A DNA stretch of 64,000 nucleotides, from positions 62,001 through 126,000 of the forward strand of contig NZ_JAKKCM010000008.1 in assembly GCF_021728395.1 (NCBI RefSeq), read 5' to 3'. The notes under the pieces are model-generated. The model was not told where the DNA came from. It saw only the letters and a program-made list of their open reading frames with translations, and searched no databases. The stretch's first letter is position 1, and each line of letters opens with the position of its first letter. The translations under genes were made by a program, and so were the position numbers. The DNA comes from Vibrio sp. J1-1. Lineage in GTDB: Bacteria > Pseudomonadota > Gammaproteobacteria > Enterobacterales > Vibrionaceae. This document shows positions 27,650-37,629 of this stretch, one piece after another.

Positions 27650-27814
27650 TTACGATTTCTTATTGTCTGATTTGTCTTCTTCATCAAGAAGAATGTTGTG
27701 ACCTTGACGCTCGAGATCTTCAAACTGATCACTGCGGACAGCCCAGAGAAAAATAGCGACAGCAACACAGACCAGAACGATGGCAATGGGAATTAAGATA
27801 TATATGCTTTCCAT
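27650..27814 (-). CDS. ccoS: cbb3 oxidase maturation protein CcoS
   Basis: A 54-residue protein, MESIYILIPIAIVLVCVAVA at the N terminus forming one membrane helix, followed by the conserved FLWAVRSDQFEDLERQG segment and an acidic tail. This is the typical CcoS pattern. CcoS is needed for cofactor insertion into cbb3 oxidase. It lies 15 bases after ccoI. Confidence 0.92.
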   Translation of the reverse strand: MESIYILIPIAIVLVCVAVAIFLWAVRSDQFEDLERQGHNILLDEEDKSDNKKS

Positions 27815-27829
27815 GTTAGCTTTCTCTAT

Positions 27830-30193
27830 TTATTTCTCTTTAAGAAGTCGCAACGAGTTGGATACCACGATAATTGAACTTGCGGACATCCCGACAACGG
27901 CAATGTAAGGTGCTACTAATCCCGCAACCGCTAGCGGCAAAATTAACAGGTTGTAGCCCAAAGACCAAGCCAAGTTTTCTCTGATGATTTTTCTCGTACG
28001 AAGAGCAAGTAAACGGGCTTCTAACAACTTCTCCAGGTTATCACCCAGTAGGGTCATATCAGCCGATGCTTTTGCTACATCTGTACCACCGCCCATCGCT
28101 ACTGACAAGTGAGCGCCAGCAAGTGTCGGAGCATCGTTGATACCATCACCAACCATCATGGTAATATCATCACTATCCAGGTTCTTAAGATACGCGAGTT
28201 TGTCTTCTGGTTTTGCAGATGCGATCACATGGTCGATACCGATTTCATCCGCAACAGGCTGAGCATTTTGTATTGAATCGCCAGTAAGTAACGTGGTCTT
28301 GATACCTGCTTTTGCAAAACGCTGTATAAATGCCTGACTTTCTTTACGAATTGGATCGCGGTAATAAAACGTTGCGACATGTTCTCCGTTGACCGATAGA
28401 TACACGGCGTTACTTTCATCACGGCCTTCGTCTACGACAAACGCAGCGCTGCCGATTTTCACGTCTTTGCCGTTCCATACGCCTTCGATACCAGAGCCAA
28501 TTACATTTTTCACATCTGACACAACCACAGCTTCATTCGCGTACTGAGAAAATGAACGGGCAATAGGGTGGTTAGCATGAGCCTCAAGTGCAGCTGCAAG
28601 TGCGAGACTTTCAGCCTCAGAGAGCGTACCAAAAACGCTTGTATGGCTGATTTCGATATCACCTTTTGTTAATGTGCCAGTTTTATCGACAACAAGGTGA
28701 TTCACTTTGCACAATGTCTCAAAAACGTGGCCCTTACGAAGTAAAATACCGAAGTTGCCCATTCTTGACGTCGCACAAGTCAACGCTGTCGGTGTTGCCA
28801 AAGAAAGCGCACAAGGGCAGGTCGCAACCAAAACTGACAGCATGATCCAGAACGCATCTTCAGGTTTCGTTTGGTGCCAATAAAACCAAGTGCCAGCAGA
28901 GATGATAAGTATCGCACCAACAAAGTAACGCGCCACAACGTCGGCAATTTCGGCAATTTTCGGCTTCGAATGCTGGGCTTCGTCTTGCAGTCGTACAATA
29001 TTGGAAATAACTGAATCCGCTTTAGAACTCGTCACTTCAAGTTCAAACGATTCATCGCCATTAAGTGTTCCAGCAAAAACAGCGTCGCCTTCCTTCTTAA
29101 CAACATGAACCGACTCTCCGGTTAGCATGGATTCATCGATATGAATACGACCAGAAATCACTTTTCCGTCCGCAGGAATATGCTCACCTGGCAGTACGCG
29201 AATGCGATCACCAATTTTCAGCGTCTTCACTGGAATTTGCTCACCATCTAAGGTCGTCGCAATGGCCGGAATCAACTTAAGCAGGTTACCACTTGCCGCT
29301 GCCGCTTTACGACGAGCGCGCATCTCCAGGAAACGCCCGACAAGCAGGAAGAAAGTAAACATCGAAATCGATTCAAAAAAGACTTCTCCTTGCTCGGTAA
29401 ACGTGGCAACGAGACTGGCGACATAGGCAAAAATGAGCGCGATCGAGACAGGTACATCCATACCCAATGTACGGCCTTTGATGCTTCGCCAGGCGTTTAA
29501 ATAGAAAGGAAGTGCGGAGTAGAGAAGCACGGGCGTGGCGAATATCAAGCTGACCCAGCGAAAGTAGCTTTTAAACTCTGGCTCAAGGTCGCCAAAAACT
29601 TCCAAGTACAGCGCTACAGCGAGCATCATGACCTGCATGGTCGCGAGGCCTGCAACCCCCAATCGGTAAAGGTATTGCTTCATCATTCGATGATAAGAAG
29701 CTTCTTGCATGTCAGCTTCAAATGGCGCCGCTTTATAGCCCAGTTTATGAATCACAGAAAGTAATTCACTTAAACGAACTTGCGTTTTGTCCCAAGCAAG
29801 CAAAGCGCGGTTCGTCGTGGTATTAACACGAATAGAAACCAAGCCTTTGGTATGGGAGACCTGCTTTTCGATCAACCAGGCGCAGGCCGCACAGGACACA
29901 CCATCTAAAGAAAGGGTCACTTCAGAAACATTGTCATGATGACGAACAAACTCCGACTGGACGTCTTCATTATCATAGTGAATCAGCGCTTGAAGCTGCT
30001 CTGGTACTAGATCTGCCTTTTCTGCTGATGCAGTGCGGTATTGGTAATAAGAGACGAGACCACTATCAATGATCGTTTCTGCCACCGTCTGACAACCAGG
30101 ACAGCACATATCACGGACTTCACCAAGTATTTCTACCTTAAAATCCGTGTTGGCTGGTACATCTTCACCACAGTGATAACAGGATTTACACAT
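27830..30193 (-). CDS. ccoI: Copper-transporting P1B-type ATPase CcoI (FixI)
   Basis: Moves copper out of the cytoplasm for cbb3 oxidase assembly. The 787 residues show an N-terminal Cys-rich part (CKSCYHCG, CCPGC), one heavy-metal-associated domain with CAAC (about residue 98), eight helices, TGES in the actuator, the CPC transport motif in ATCPCALSLATP, the phosphorylation site DKTGTLT and the hinge GDGINDAP. The extra N-terminal cysteine cluster and the placement between ccoH and ccoS separate CcoI from the detoxifying CopA. Confidence 0.95.
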   Translation of the reverse strand: MCKSCYHCGEDVPANTDFKVEILGEVRDMCCPGCQTVAETIIDSGLVSYYQYRTASAEKADLVPEQLQALIHYDNEDVQSEFVRHHDNVSEVTLSLDGVSCAACAWLIEKQVSHTKGLVSIRVNTTTNRALLAWDKTQVRLSELLSVIHKLGYKAAPFEADMQEASYHRMMKQYLYRLGVAGLATMQVMMLAVALYLEVFGDLEPEFKSYFRWVSLIFATPVLLYSALPFYLNAWRSIKGRTLGMDVPVSIALIFAYVASLVATFTEQGEVFFESISMFTFFLLVGRFLEMRARRKAAAASGNLLKLIPAIATTLDGEQIPVKTLKIGDRIRVLPGEHIPADGKVISGRIHIDESMLTGESVHVVKKEGDAVFAGTLNGDESFELEVTSSKADSVISNIVRLQDEAQHSKPKIAEIADVVARYFVGAILIISAGTWFYWHQTKPEDAFWIMLSVLVATCPCALSLATPTALTCATSRMGNFGILLRKGHVFETLCKVNHLVVDKTGTLTKGDIEISHTSVFGTLSEAESLALAAALEAHANHPIARSFSQYANEAVVVSDVKNVIGSGIEGVWNGKDVKIGSAAFVVDEGRDESNAVYLSVNGEHVATFYYRDPIRKESQAFIQRFAKAGIKTTLLTGDSIQNAQPVADEIGIDHVIASAKPEDKLAYLKNLDSDDITMMVGDGINDAPTLAGAHLSVAMGGGTDVAKASADMTLLGDNLEKLLEARLLALRTRKIIRENLAWSLGYNLLILPLAVAGLVAPYIAVVGMSASSIIVVSNSLRLLKEK

Positions 30194-30197
30194 AAGA

Positions 30198-30674
30198 TTA
30201 CTTCATCAAAACGGTGTCAGCGGCAGGAAACTCAACTTTACCTTGTATCATCCATTGATTGTCGTGTGGTTGTAGCTCAACGAACCAAGGACCGAGGATA
30301 TCTTCGTCTGGCGTTAATCGGTAATTACCAGAAGCGTCCGCAGTAATTAACTTGGAGAAATCGCGATCAGGAAGCGTACGGTGAGTAAAAGTGGCGGTTA
30401 AAGCCGGGTAGTGCGCCAACTCGCCTTTATCAAAGTGAATTACAACCGTGTTGCGATTAGACGAAATATGCGCGTTAAGGTTTAGGTCACGAGCGACATT
30501 CATTTTACTGATGTCGATGTTAATTCCTTTACCTTTTTTATAGTAATCCTCAGCAACTAAAGAAACAGAGTTATTTGAGAAGATAACCACTGTCACGATT
30601 GTCCAAACAACAACAATAAGGGGAAGGATAATCAGGAACCACGGCCAAAATTGTTTATACCAAGGCTTTACCAT
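30198..30674 (-). CDS. ccoH: cbb3 oxidase assembly protein CcoH (FixH)
   Basis: A 158-residue membrane-anchored protein with one N-terminal helix (about residues 11-33), the conserved AEDYYKKGKGIN segment right after it and a periplasmic beta-rich domain with HRTLPDRDF and GPWFVELQ. Matches the FixH family, which binds CcoP/CcoNO intermediates in assembly. It starts 4 bases before ccoI on the minus strand. No ccoG gene lies between it and ccoP. Confidence 0.92.
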   Translation of the reverse strand: MVKPWYKQFWPWFLIILPLIVVVWTIVTVVIFSNNSVSLVAEDYYKKGKGINIDISKMNVARDLNLNAHISSNRNTVVIHFDKGELAHYPALTATFTHRTLPDRDFSKLITADASGNYRLTPDEDILGPWFVELQPHDNQWMIQGKVEFPAADTVLMK

Positions 30675-30730
30675 AAAAAAGTTCTCAACAGCTAAATGAA
30701 AAAATAGGAGGCGTTAAATTTAAAGGAAAG

Positions 30731-30753
30731 ACAGCCCCTATGAAAGGGGCTGT
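30731..30753 (-). terminator. Hairpin between ccoP and ccoH
   Basis: Perfect nine-base stem ACAGCCCCT / AGGGGCTGT, loop of five. No long T run, so it may act as an attenuator or RNA-stability hairpin that lowers expression of ccoHIS below ccoNOQP. Confidence 0.6.
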
Positions 30754-30779
30754 TATTGCTATGTTACTTAATATCTCTG

Positions 30780-31754
30780 TTACTTATTCTCGGAGTTGCT
30801 TAAGCTCCAGACATATGATGCAACCAACTGGATCTTGTCTTCACCTAGAATATCTTTCCAGGCAGGCATGACACCAGAACGGCCATTCATAACAGTTTCA
30901 GTAACTGCTGCACGTGAATCACCAAACAGCCAGTATTGGTCAGTCAGGTCAGGCGCACCCACTGCTGGGTTACCTTTACCATCTGTACCGTGACACGCCG
31001 CACATACCACAAAGCGTGCTTTACCTGCTGCTGCTTCACGAGCATTCACTTTACGACCAGAAAGGCTAAGCGCGTAGCTAACCACTTCTTGAACGCCTTC
31101 TTCACCAAGCGCATCTTTCCATGCTGGCATTTGACCAACACGACCATGCATGATGGTTGTTACGATGGCTTGCGGTTCACCGCCATACAGCCATGCGTTA
31201 TCAGTCAGGTTAGGGAAACCTTGCTGACCACGAGCATCTGAGCCGTGACATTGTGAACAGTTTTGCAAGAACAAACGTTGACCAACTTTAAGTGCTTCAG
31301 GATCGTTAGCAATTTCCGGAATAGGGCGCAAGCCGTTTTCGTTGTGTGCTAGTTTACGGAAAGCTTCACCAAAGTAAGCATCCGCATCATCAAGCTCTTT
31401 AGCGTATTGGTTAAGTTGTTTGTTCTCTTGTGCCGCAGCGATGGCTTGCTTTGACTCTTCAAGTGAGCGCACTTCTTGAGCCGAGCTCTCCCAATTCAAA
31501 AAGCCTTTAAAGCTTCCTAAACCTGGGAACAGAGCAAGGTACACCGCAGAAAACACGAAAGTACTCACAAAAAGGTAAGTCCACCACTTAGGTAGCGGGT
31601 TGTTTAGCTCGCGAATACCATCGTACTCGTGGCCCATGTCAGCCCCTTCCTCGACGCCCATTTTATCTTTGGCGCACCAAGTCAGGAGGATTGCACAGCC
31701 CACTAACGTACCGATAGTAATCACGATAATCCAGAGACTCCAGAATGTAGTCAT
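30780..31754 (-). CDS. ccoP: cbb3-type cytochrome c oxidase subunit III (di-haem CcoP)
   Basis: Membrane-anchored c-type cytochrome of 324 residues. Seen: two N-terminal hydrophobic helices (about 7-27 and 58-78) and two haem c sites, CSQCH (about residue 165) and CAACH (about residue 250), each followed by a Met-containing segment (GQMPAW, GVMPAW) for axial ligation. It accepts electrons for the CcoNO core. Its ATG overlaps the ccoQ stop by one base. Confidence 0.96.
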   Translation of the reverse strand: MTTFWSLWIIVITIGTLVGCAILLTWCAKDKMGVEEGADMGHEYDGIRELNNPLPKWWTYLFVSTFVFSAVYLALFPGLGSFKGFLNWESSAQEVRSLEESKQAIAAAQENKQLNQYAKELDDADAYFGEAFRKLAHNENGLRPIPEIANDPEALKVGQRLFLQNCSQCHGSDARGQQGFPNLTDNAWLYGGEPQAIVTTIMHGRVGQMPAWKDALGEEGVQEVVSYALSLSGRKVNAREAAAGKARFVVCAACHGTDGKGNPAVGAPDLTDQYWLFGDSRAAVTETVMNGRSGVMPAWKDILGEDKIQLVASYVWSLSNSENK

Positions 31755-31927
31755 TACTTCTTCACTCCTTGGTTATGTGGGGTCGTTTGTTCTTCGTCAG
31801 CAAAGACCAAGTAAGCATCTTCTTCGAAACGTGATTTACGCTTTTTACTAAATGCCCACCATACAATGCCAATAAAACTGGCGAAGAGCACAACGGTATA
31901 AACACTATGAATCGTACCGAAATCCAT
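31754..31927 (-). CDS. ccoQ: cbb3-type cytochrome oxidase small subunit CcoQ
   Basis: A 57-residue protein: MDFGTIHSVYTVVLFASFIG begins a single membrane helix, followed by VWWAFSKKRKSRFEEDAYLV and a polar tail. This is the usual CcoQ (FixQ) pattern; it stabilises the oxidase complex. It lies between ccoO and ccoP, overlapping the ccoP start (TAATG). Confidence 0.93.
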   Translation of the reverse strand: MDFGTIHSVYTVVLFASFIGIVWWAFSKKRKSRFEEDAYLVFADEEQTTPHNQGVKK

Positions 31928-31936
31928 ACGTCCCCC

Positions 31937-32557
31937 TTACTTCATTGCATGACCAAGAGACTGAAGGTAAGCGATGATTGCATCCATCTCTGTTTTACCT
32001 TCTACTTCTTTAGTCGCATTCGCGATCTGTTCATCTGTGTATGGAACACCAAACTGATCACGGAACAACTCAAGTTTCTTCTGTGTCAAACTGCCGTCTA
32101 AGACGTTTTCAGCTAACCATGGGAAACCAGGCATGTTTGATTCTGGAACAAGTTCACGTGGATCGATTAAGTGAACACGGTGCCACTCGTCAGAATAACG
32201 ACCACCTACACGAGCCAGATCTGGACCAGTACGTTTAGAACCCCATAGGAATGGATGTTCCCAAACGCTTTCACCCGCAACAGAGTAGTGACCGTAACGC
32301 TCTGTTTCTGAACGGAAAGGACGAATCATCTGACTGTGGCAAACGCTACAGCCTTCACGGATGTATAGATCACGACCTTCCAATTCTAGAGGTGTGTAAG
32401 CACGTAGGTTTTCTACAGGCTCCGTTGTTTGTTTTTGGAAAATCAGAGGCGTGATTTCAACAAGCGCGCCCCAACTGATAGCAAAAACAATAAAAATAGC
32501 CAACAAACCGACATTACGTTCTAGGAATTCATGGCGATTATTAGAATTATTACTCAT
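31937..32557 (-). CDS. ccoO: cbb3-type cytochrome c oxidase subunit II (mono-haem CcoO)
   Basis: A 206-residue membrane-anchored cytochrome with one N-terminal helix (about 14-34), a single haem c motif [12 protein letters not shown] (about residue 72) and the conserved [12 protein letters not shown] Met ligand region. It passes electrons from CcoP to the CcoN active site. 13 bases after ccoN in the same operon. Confidence 0.96.
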   Translation of the reverse strand: MSNNSNNRHEFLERNVGLLAIFIVFAISWGALVEITPLIFQKQTTEPVENLRAYTPLELEGRDLYIREGCSVCHSQMIRPFRSETERYGHYSVAGESVWEHPFLWGSKRTGPDLARVGGRYSDEWHRVHLIDPRELVPESNMPGFPWLAENVLDGSLTQKKLELFRDQFGVPYTDEQIANATKEVEGKTEMDAIIAYLQSLGHAMK

Positions 32558-32570
32558 TCTTTAAATCTCC

Positions 32571-33998
32571 TTATGCCGGGTGTGGGATAGCCTTAAGGCT
32601 CTCTTTAGGTGCAGTTACTGTTTTGTACGTGTTGTATGCCATTAGAATCATACCTGATAGGAAGATTAAACCACCTAGGAAACGAACAAAATAGAATGGG
32701 TATGACGCTTGTACCGACTCAACAAAGCTGTAAGTCAGAGTGCCGTCAGAGTTAACTGCACGCCACATTAGGCCTTGCATTACACCAGAGATCCACATCG
32801 CTACGATGTATAGAACCGTACCGATTGTTGCTAACCAGAAATGCACGTTAACCAAACCGACAGAGTACATGCGCTCTTGGCCGAACAAGCGAGGTACCAA
32901 GTGGTAAACCGAACCGATAGAAACCATAGCAACCCAACCCAAAGCACCAGAGTGAACGTGACCAATGGTCCAGTCGGTGTAATGAGAAAGCGCGTTTACT
33001 GTCTTGATTGCCATCATTGGGCCTTCGAAGGTAGACATACCATAGAAAGACAACGACACAATTAGGAAACGCAAGATAGGGTCATAACGAAGCTTATGCC
33101 AAGCACCAGACAGCGTCATTATACCGTTGATCATACCACCCCAAGATGGAGCAAATAGTACCAACGACATCACCATACCCAAAGACTGAGTCCAGTCAGG
33201 TAGAGCAGTATAGTGAAGGTGGTGAGGACCAGCCCAAATATACAGGGAGATCAATGCCCAGAAGTGAACGATAGATAAACGGTAAGAGTAAACAGGACGT
33301 TCAGCTTGTTTAGGGACAAAGTAGTACATCATACCTAGGAAACCAGCGGTCAGTAGGAAACCTACCGCATTGTGTCCATACCACCATTGAACCATCGCAT
33401 CCACTGCTCCAGAATAAATCGAGTACGATTTAGTCAAGGAAACAGGAACTGCCATGCTGTTCACGATGTGAAGTACTGCTACGGTGATGATAAACGCGCC
33501 GAAGAACCAGTTCGCCACATAAATGTGGGAGGTCTTACGTTTTACCAATGTTCCGAAGAACACCACTGCGTACGAAACCCATACAATCGCGATTGCGATA
33601 TCAATAGGCCATTCTAGCTCAGCGTACTCTTTAGAGGTGGTCATCCCCTGAGGTAGAGTAATTGCCGCGGCTAAGATAATTGCTTGCCATCCCCAAAAGG
33701 TGAAGGCAACGAGTGGGCCACCAAAAAGACGTGTTTGACAAGTACGCTGAACAACATAATAAGATGTTGCGAACAGGGCACTAGTACCAAACGCAAAAAT
33801 TACCGCATTAGTATGCAGCGGACGTAAACGACTGTACGTCAACCACGGCGTATCAAAGTTTAGCTGTGGCCAAACTAATTGAGCGGCAATCAAAACACCA
33901 ACAGCCATACCAACTATGCCCCATAAAATGGTCACAAGGGTAAATTGGCGAACGACTGTATAGTTGTAGTTTTGTTCAAGCTGCTTTACTTGGCTCAT
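32571..33998 (-). CDS. ccoN: cbb3-type cytochrome c oxidase catalytic subunit CcoN
   Basis: Catalytic subunit of the high-affinity oxygen reductase; about 12 helices, 475 residues. Seen: the haem-ligand His in [10 protein letters not shown], the copper and active-site region [18 protein letters not shown], the [12 protein letters not shown] block, and [14 protein letters not shown]. Start ATG 33998, with GGAAGC upstream; an in-frame TTG at 34013 is less likely. First gene of the ccoNOQP operon. No perfect FNR box is visible in its upstream region. Confidence 0.96.
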   Translation of the reverse strand: MSQVKQLEQNYNYTVVRQFTLVTILWGIVGMAVGVLIAAQLVWPQLNFDTPWLTYSRLRPLHTNAVIFAFGTSALFATSYYVVQRTCQTRLFGGPLVAFTFWGWQAIILAAAITLPQGMTTSKEYAELEWPIDIAIAIVWVSYAVVFFGTLVKRKTSHIYVANWFFGAFIITVAVLHIVNSMAVPVSLTKSYSIYSGAVDAMVQWWYGHNAVGFLLTAGFLGMMYYFVPKQAERPVYSYRLSIVHFWALISLYIWAGPHHLHYTALPDWTQSLGMVMSLVLFAPSWGGMINGIMTLSGAWHKLRYDPILRFLIVSLSFYGMSTFEGPMMAIKTVNALSHYTDWTIGHVHSGALGWVAMVSIGSVYHLVPRLFGQERMYSVGLVNVHFWLATIGTVLYIVAMWISGVMQGLMWRAVNSDGTLTYSFVESVQASYPFYFVRFLGGLIFLSGMILMAYNTYKTVTAPKESLKAIPHPA

Positions 33999-34155
33999 TA
34001 TGCATGCTTCCAATTTCTAATTAACTACACTTTTACTTCCAACACGACTTGCGTCGCAACACCACCCAAGTAAACTCTAGAATTCAAGTGTTATCATCAC
34101 TTTATTTCCATTGCTTACTTTAATAAAAAGTGGCATTTTCAGCCCGACACTATAC

Positions 34156-34172
34156 TTGAATTAACAATTCAA
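34156..34172. repeat. Perfect inverted repeat TTGAAT-N5-ATTCAA
   Basis: Six-base arms around TAACA, between the divergent ccoN and the 118-residue protein gene. It resembles an FNR/CRP-type dyad in its outer TTGA/TCAA bases but has the wrong spacing. Candidate operator only. Confidence 0.4.
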
Positions 34173-34256
34173 TGACAGGGTAGTAACCTTAATGAAGCTC
34201 GGGAACACATTTTTTATTTAAAAAGTTTGAAGTTTGTAACAAGGATATTGGTATTT

Positions 34257-34613
34257 ATGCCGGCACAAAAGTTAACAAAGGCGAGACTCGCACAAATCTT
34301 AATCATGCTCAGTGTTTTAGCTGGCGCATTTTTATGGCGAACCTTTACACACGAGACACCTAATAGCATCGACTGCTCACAAAAACAACGATGTGATTTA
34401 ACAATATCGGGGGAAAGAATCACAATTAATCGTGACTCAGAGGGGATTTCAATCGAAGCGCTAAAAAGTAGCACTCTTAAAATTGATCTGGATCAATCGG
34501 GAGAGTTTATTAATGCAAGGGACATTCATCAGAATATTGAATGGAAGTCTATTTCACCAAACAAAGTTATTAAGCTCAGAGTAAATCAAAATATTGTCTT
34601 AGTTCATTTATAA
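34257..34613 (+). CDS. Small membrane-anchored protein of unknown function
   Basis: A 118-residue protein with one N-terminal hydrophobic helix (about residues 13-30, after a basic start MPAQKLTKARL) and a beta-rich exported part with two cysteines (SIDCSQKQRC) that could form a disulfide. Start ATG 34257 has AAGGAT ten bases upstream; the TTG at 34227 is not supported. It sits in the position of V. cholerae VC1443 between ccoN and the FIST gene. Function unknown. Confidence 0.7.
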   Translation: MPAQKLTKARLAQILIMLSVLAGAFLWRTFTHETPNSIDCSQKQRCDLTISGERITINRDSEGISIEALKSSTLKIDLDQSGEFINARDIHQNIEWKSISPNKVIKLRVNQNIVLVHL

Positions 34614-34726
34614 ATTGGAGATCAACCGCGATAATTGGAACTTCTTTAAGAAAATTGAACCTTCTTACTTAGTGATAATCGGTGGGGATGGTATAACAAC
34701 AAAGTCATAAACAATATTAAAAGCTT

Positions 34727-35908
34727 ATGCAGTGCCAATCAGTTTTTACTCATATCACAGATGAATATTTAGCCGTTAAAAAGCTACGTTCTGAATTGAC
34801 TCAAAAGAACCCAGCTTACGTCATATGTTATTACACAGAAGAGTATGACTCTGAGTTAATACGTGCAGCTCTGCTCAAGAACTTTCCTGATACGCCTTTC
34901 CATGGTGCTAGTTCCTGCCAAGCAGTGATGACAGACCAAGGTTTTCATTCCGGGCCAGTTATCGCAGCACTATCTATTTACGATCACGGCCCACATGCTT
35001 ACGGGACTGGCATTTCTCACTGCACTCAAAATGAAGGCGTGATGCATGCACTGGATATGGCGCTTGAAGATGCCAATCGAGTAGGGGAAATACCAGACTT
35101 AATTCTACTCCACGCCACACCTGGAAGAGAAGAATCAATAATCGAATCTATTGATCAAAGATTTGGCACATTAGTACCGATTATCGGTGGTTCAGCAGCA
35201 GACAATAATATTAAAGGAAAATGGTCAGTCATTACCGCGCAAGGGCAACAACAATCAGGGGTGAGCCTCACTTTATTTTATTCGTCACAACATGTTGATA
35301 TCGCTTTTAGTGCCGGACATACCTCGACCAATATCAAAGGTATTGCCACTAAAACCCAAGGACGATGTCTGCTAGAAATTGATGGTGAGCCTGCGCTCGA
35401 GCGCTATAGACAATGGACCAATCATCAGCAAAATCAAACAGGTAAGGATAACCTGTTATTCACCAACTCCAGTGCATACCCAATAGGAAGAGTCGCGGGC
35501 TACTTGTACGACAGACCATACTACAAACTATCTCACCCCATTAGAGAAACAGAAGAAGGAGGCATCGAACTCTTTACCAATATTAATGAAGGAGATGAGA
35601 TCACTTTAATGAAAGGGAGTCGGGAACATCTACTAGCTCGAGCCGCCAAAGTTGTGAATATCGCTTTCAATCAGAAATTAGAAGAGTCTCGTAAATTAGG
35701 TGTCATCAACATCTTTTGCGCAGGGCCTATGTTGCACTTGAAGCAAGACATGAACAGCGTTTGTGAACAAATCAACCAAGAGTTGGAAAACCTGCCATTT
35801 ATCTGTCCATTTACCTTTGGCGAACAAGGAAGATTTATTGGTGGCGAGAATGGACATGGGAACCTAATGATCTCATCAGCGATATTCCATAAGCCTTATG
35901 AAAGATAA
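34727..35908 (+). CDS. FIST-domain sensor protein, NosP homologue
   Basis: A 393-residue soluble sensor with a FIST N domain (about 25-215, including FHGASSCQAVMTDQGF and IIGGSAADNN) and a FIST C domain (about 220-365). Proteins of this type encoded with a histidine kinase include NosP, a haem-based nitric-oxide sensor; in V. cholerae the matching gene (VC1444) was reported as NosP working with the kinase VpsS. Haem binding here is inferred from that homologue. The stop overlaps the kinase start by 11 bases, so sensor and kinase are made together. Confidence 0.82.
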   Translation: MQCQSVFTHITDEYLAVKKLRSELTQKNPAYVICYYTEEYDSELIRAALLKNFPDTPFHGASSCQAVMTDQGFHSGPVIAALSIYDHGPHAYGTGISHCTQNEGVMHALDMALEDANRVGEIPDLILLHATPGREESIIESIDQRFGTLVPIIGGSAADNNIKGKWSVITAQGQQQSGVSLTLFYSSQHVDIAFSAGHTSTNIKGIATKTQGRCLLEIDGEPALERYRQWTNHQQNQTGKDNLLFTNSSAYPIGRVAGYLYDRPYYKLSHPIRETEEGGIELFTNINEGDEITLMKGSREHLLARAAKVVNIAFNQKLEESRKLGVINIFCAGPMLHLKQDMNSVCEQINQELENLPFICPFTFGEQGRFIGGENGHGNLMISSAIFHKPYER

Positions 35909-37628
35909 ATATTTAGAGACCTACCAGCAAGAAGCTCTTCAGGAAGCGTTGGTTGAGTTACAACAAGCGAAGCATAGAGAGAGATTGCTCGCTGATGAAA
36001 ACAAAGCCATTCTTTCGGCAATATCTGCGATGAGCGAAGCCAAAAACCGCAATGAGATCTTCTCTGGTTTAAATACAGTCTTAAAAAAATACATTAATTT
36101 TGAAGATTTTATCGTTATTACTCGTGACGATAACAGACAGTCTTTCAAAACTTTAATATCAACAAACAGAGTATTCGACACCGTTGATTGGTTACAAGGT
36201 AACACAATGGAGCGTGCGCTAAATGGTGAATGTATATTACTGTTCGAACCATTAAGGTTAGGCGAGTTCTCTAACTTAAATATATTCGTTAAGAACCACG
36301 TAAACTCAGTCATTCTAACTGGCATTCGCTCTGAAGTGACTCAAAATATAATCCTATTGATTGGCGCACAAAAAGGGCACTTCAGTATTGAAAACAAAGA
36401 AACACTTCGACGCTTTCGCCCTTTAATAGAACGAGCGGTCATTGATATAGAGACCAAAGAGAAGTTACAACGTATCGTTGATGTGAGGACGACAGAGTTA
36501 GCTAAAGCTCGGGAAGAAGCAGAACTCGCTAACCAGTCCAAGTCCGAGTTTCTCGCCATGATGAGCCATGAAATCCGAACCCCACTAAACTCCGTTCTTG
36601 GTATGCTCGATATACTGAGACAATCAACATTGTCCAACGAGCAATTCGAGGCACTGTGTCAAATGGAGAGCTCTGCGGAACTGCTTCTCGCAATCATAAG
36701 TGACATCCTAGACATCTCTAAGATTGAGTCGGGTAGCTTTCAATTGCATGAGCAGTGGACCAATCTAAGTGACGCCGTCACCTTTGTTATTTCCCAGCAA
36801 AAACAGATAGCTATTAGCAAAAATTTGGATTTCAACCTTGATTGCAGCATACCGCCTGACAAACAATATTGGATTGATTCGACGAGATTATCTCAGGTTT
36901 TATTTAACCTCATTGGTAACGCCATTAAATTCACCGATAGCGGTACGGTGAGCATTTCAGTTTTAGAACAGAAAGACGAGCTAATTATTTCCGTTACTGA
37001 CACAGGTATTGGTATTTCAAAAGACAAACAAGCTCGTTTATTTACTGCTTTTCATCAAGGGGACAGATCGATAACCAGACGTTTCGGAGGGACAGGATTA
37101 GGTCTGGCAATCACCAAACAATTAATAGAGATGATGCGCGGAACCATAATAGTTGAGAGTGAGGAACATGTAGGTTCGTCATTTACAATAAAGATTCCGG
37201 TATTGACCAGGCTTCATCAGAACCGTCCTGTAAAAATCGAAGCAAACAGCCCAGTCAAAGCGTTGAATTTACTTGTCGTTGAAGATACGCATTCAAACCA
37301 ACTCGTGATTAAATTAATTCTAAACAAGTTAGGTCATAACGTTCACATCTCAAGCCACGGTGAAGAAGCACTGGCATTTCTGGAAGGTAACAGCGACTCA
37401 ATCGACGTGATACTTATGGATGTATCGATGCCAGTAATGGACGGTATTACGGCAACGCGCTTGATTCGAGAAAAAGGCATCACCACACCAATCATCGCAT
37501 TAACAGCACACGCTTTAGAAAGCGACCGTGACAAATGCTTAGATGCTGGCATGGACAGCTTCATTTCCAAACCAGTCCGTAGACAAGACATCTATGAAGC
37601 TATTCAAGTGTTTCTAGAAAAGGATTAG
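35898..37628 (+). CDS. Hybrid sensor histidine kinase, VpsS homologue
   Basis: A 576-residue cytoplasmic kinase with no membrane helix. Parts: N-terminal coiled coil (about 8-45), a GAF-like region (about 50-175), a second coiled coil, HisKA with phosphoacceptor His 224 (MMSHEIRTPLN), ATPase domain (GNAIKF, DTGIGI, GTGLGL) and a C-terminal receiver with Asp 508 (ILMDVSMPVMDG). Input must come from a partner, here the FIST protein. In V. cholerae VpsS (VC1445) feeds phosphate to LuxU and raises biofilm; the same wiring is likely. Last conserved gene before the accessory island. Confidence 0.85.
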   Translation: MKDKYLETYQQEALQEALVELQQAKHRERLLADENKAILSAISAMSEAKNRNEIFSGLNTVLKKYINFEDFIVITRDDNRQSFKTLISTNRVFDTVDWLQGNTMERALNGECILLFEPLRLGEFSNLNIFVKNHVNSVILTGIRSEVTQNIILLIGAQKGHFSIENKETLRRFRPLIERAVIDIETKEKLQRIVDVRTTELAKAREEAELANQSKSEFLAMMSHEIRTPLNSVLGMLDILRQSTLSNEQFEALCQMESSAELLLAIISDILDISKIESGSFQLHEQWTNLSDAVTFVISQQKQIAISKNLDFNLDCSIPPDKQYWIDSTRLSQVLFNLIGNAIKFTDSGTVSISVLEQKDELIISVTDTGIGISKDKQARLFTAFHQGDRSITRRFGGTGLGLAITKQLIEMMRGTIIVESEEHVGSSFTIKIPVLTRLHQNRPVKIEANSPVKALNLLVVEDTHSNQLVIKLILNKLGHNVHISSHGEEALAFLEGNSDSIDVILMDVSMPVMDGITATRLIREKGITTPIIALTAHALESDRDKCLDAGMDSFISKPVRRQDIYEAIQVFLEKD

Positions 37629-37629
37629 T

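Noticed and set aside
34156-34172. TTGAATTAACAATTCAA as an FNR box for ccoN
   Set aside because: Arms are TTGAAT/ATTCAA with five bases between, 17 bases in all; FNR needs TTGAT-N4-ATCAA in 14 bases.
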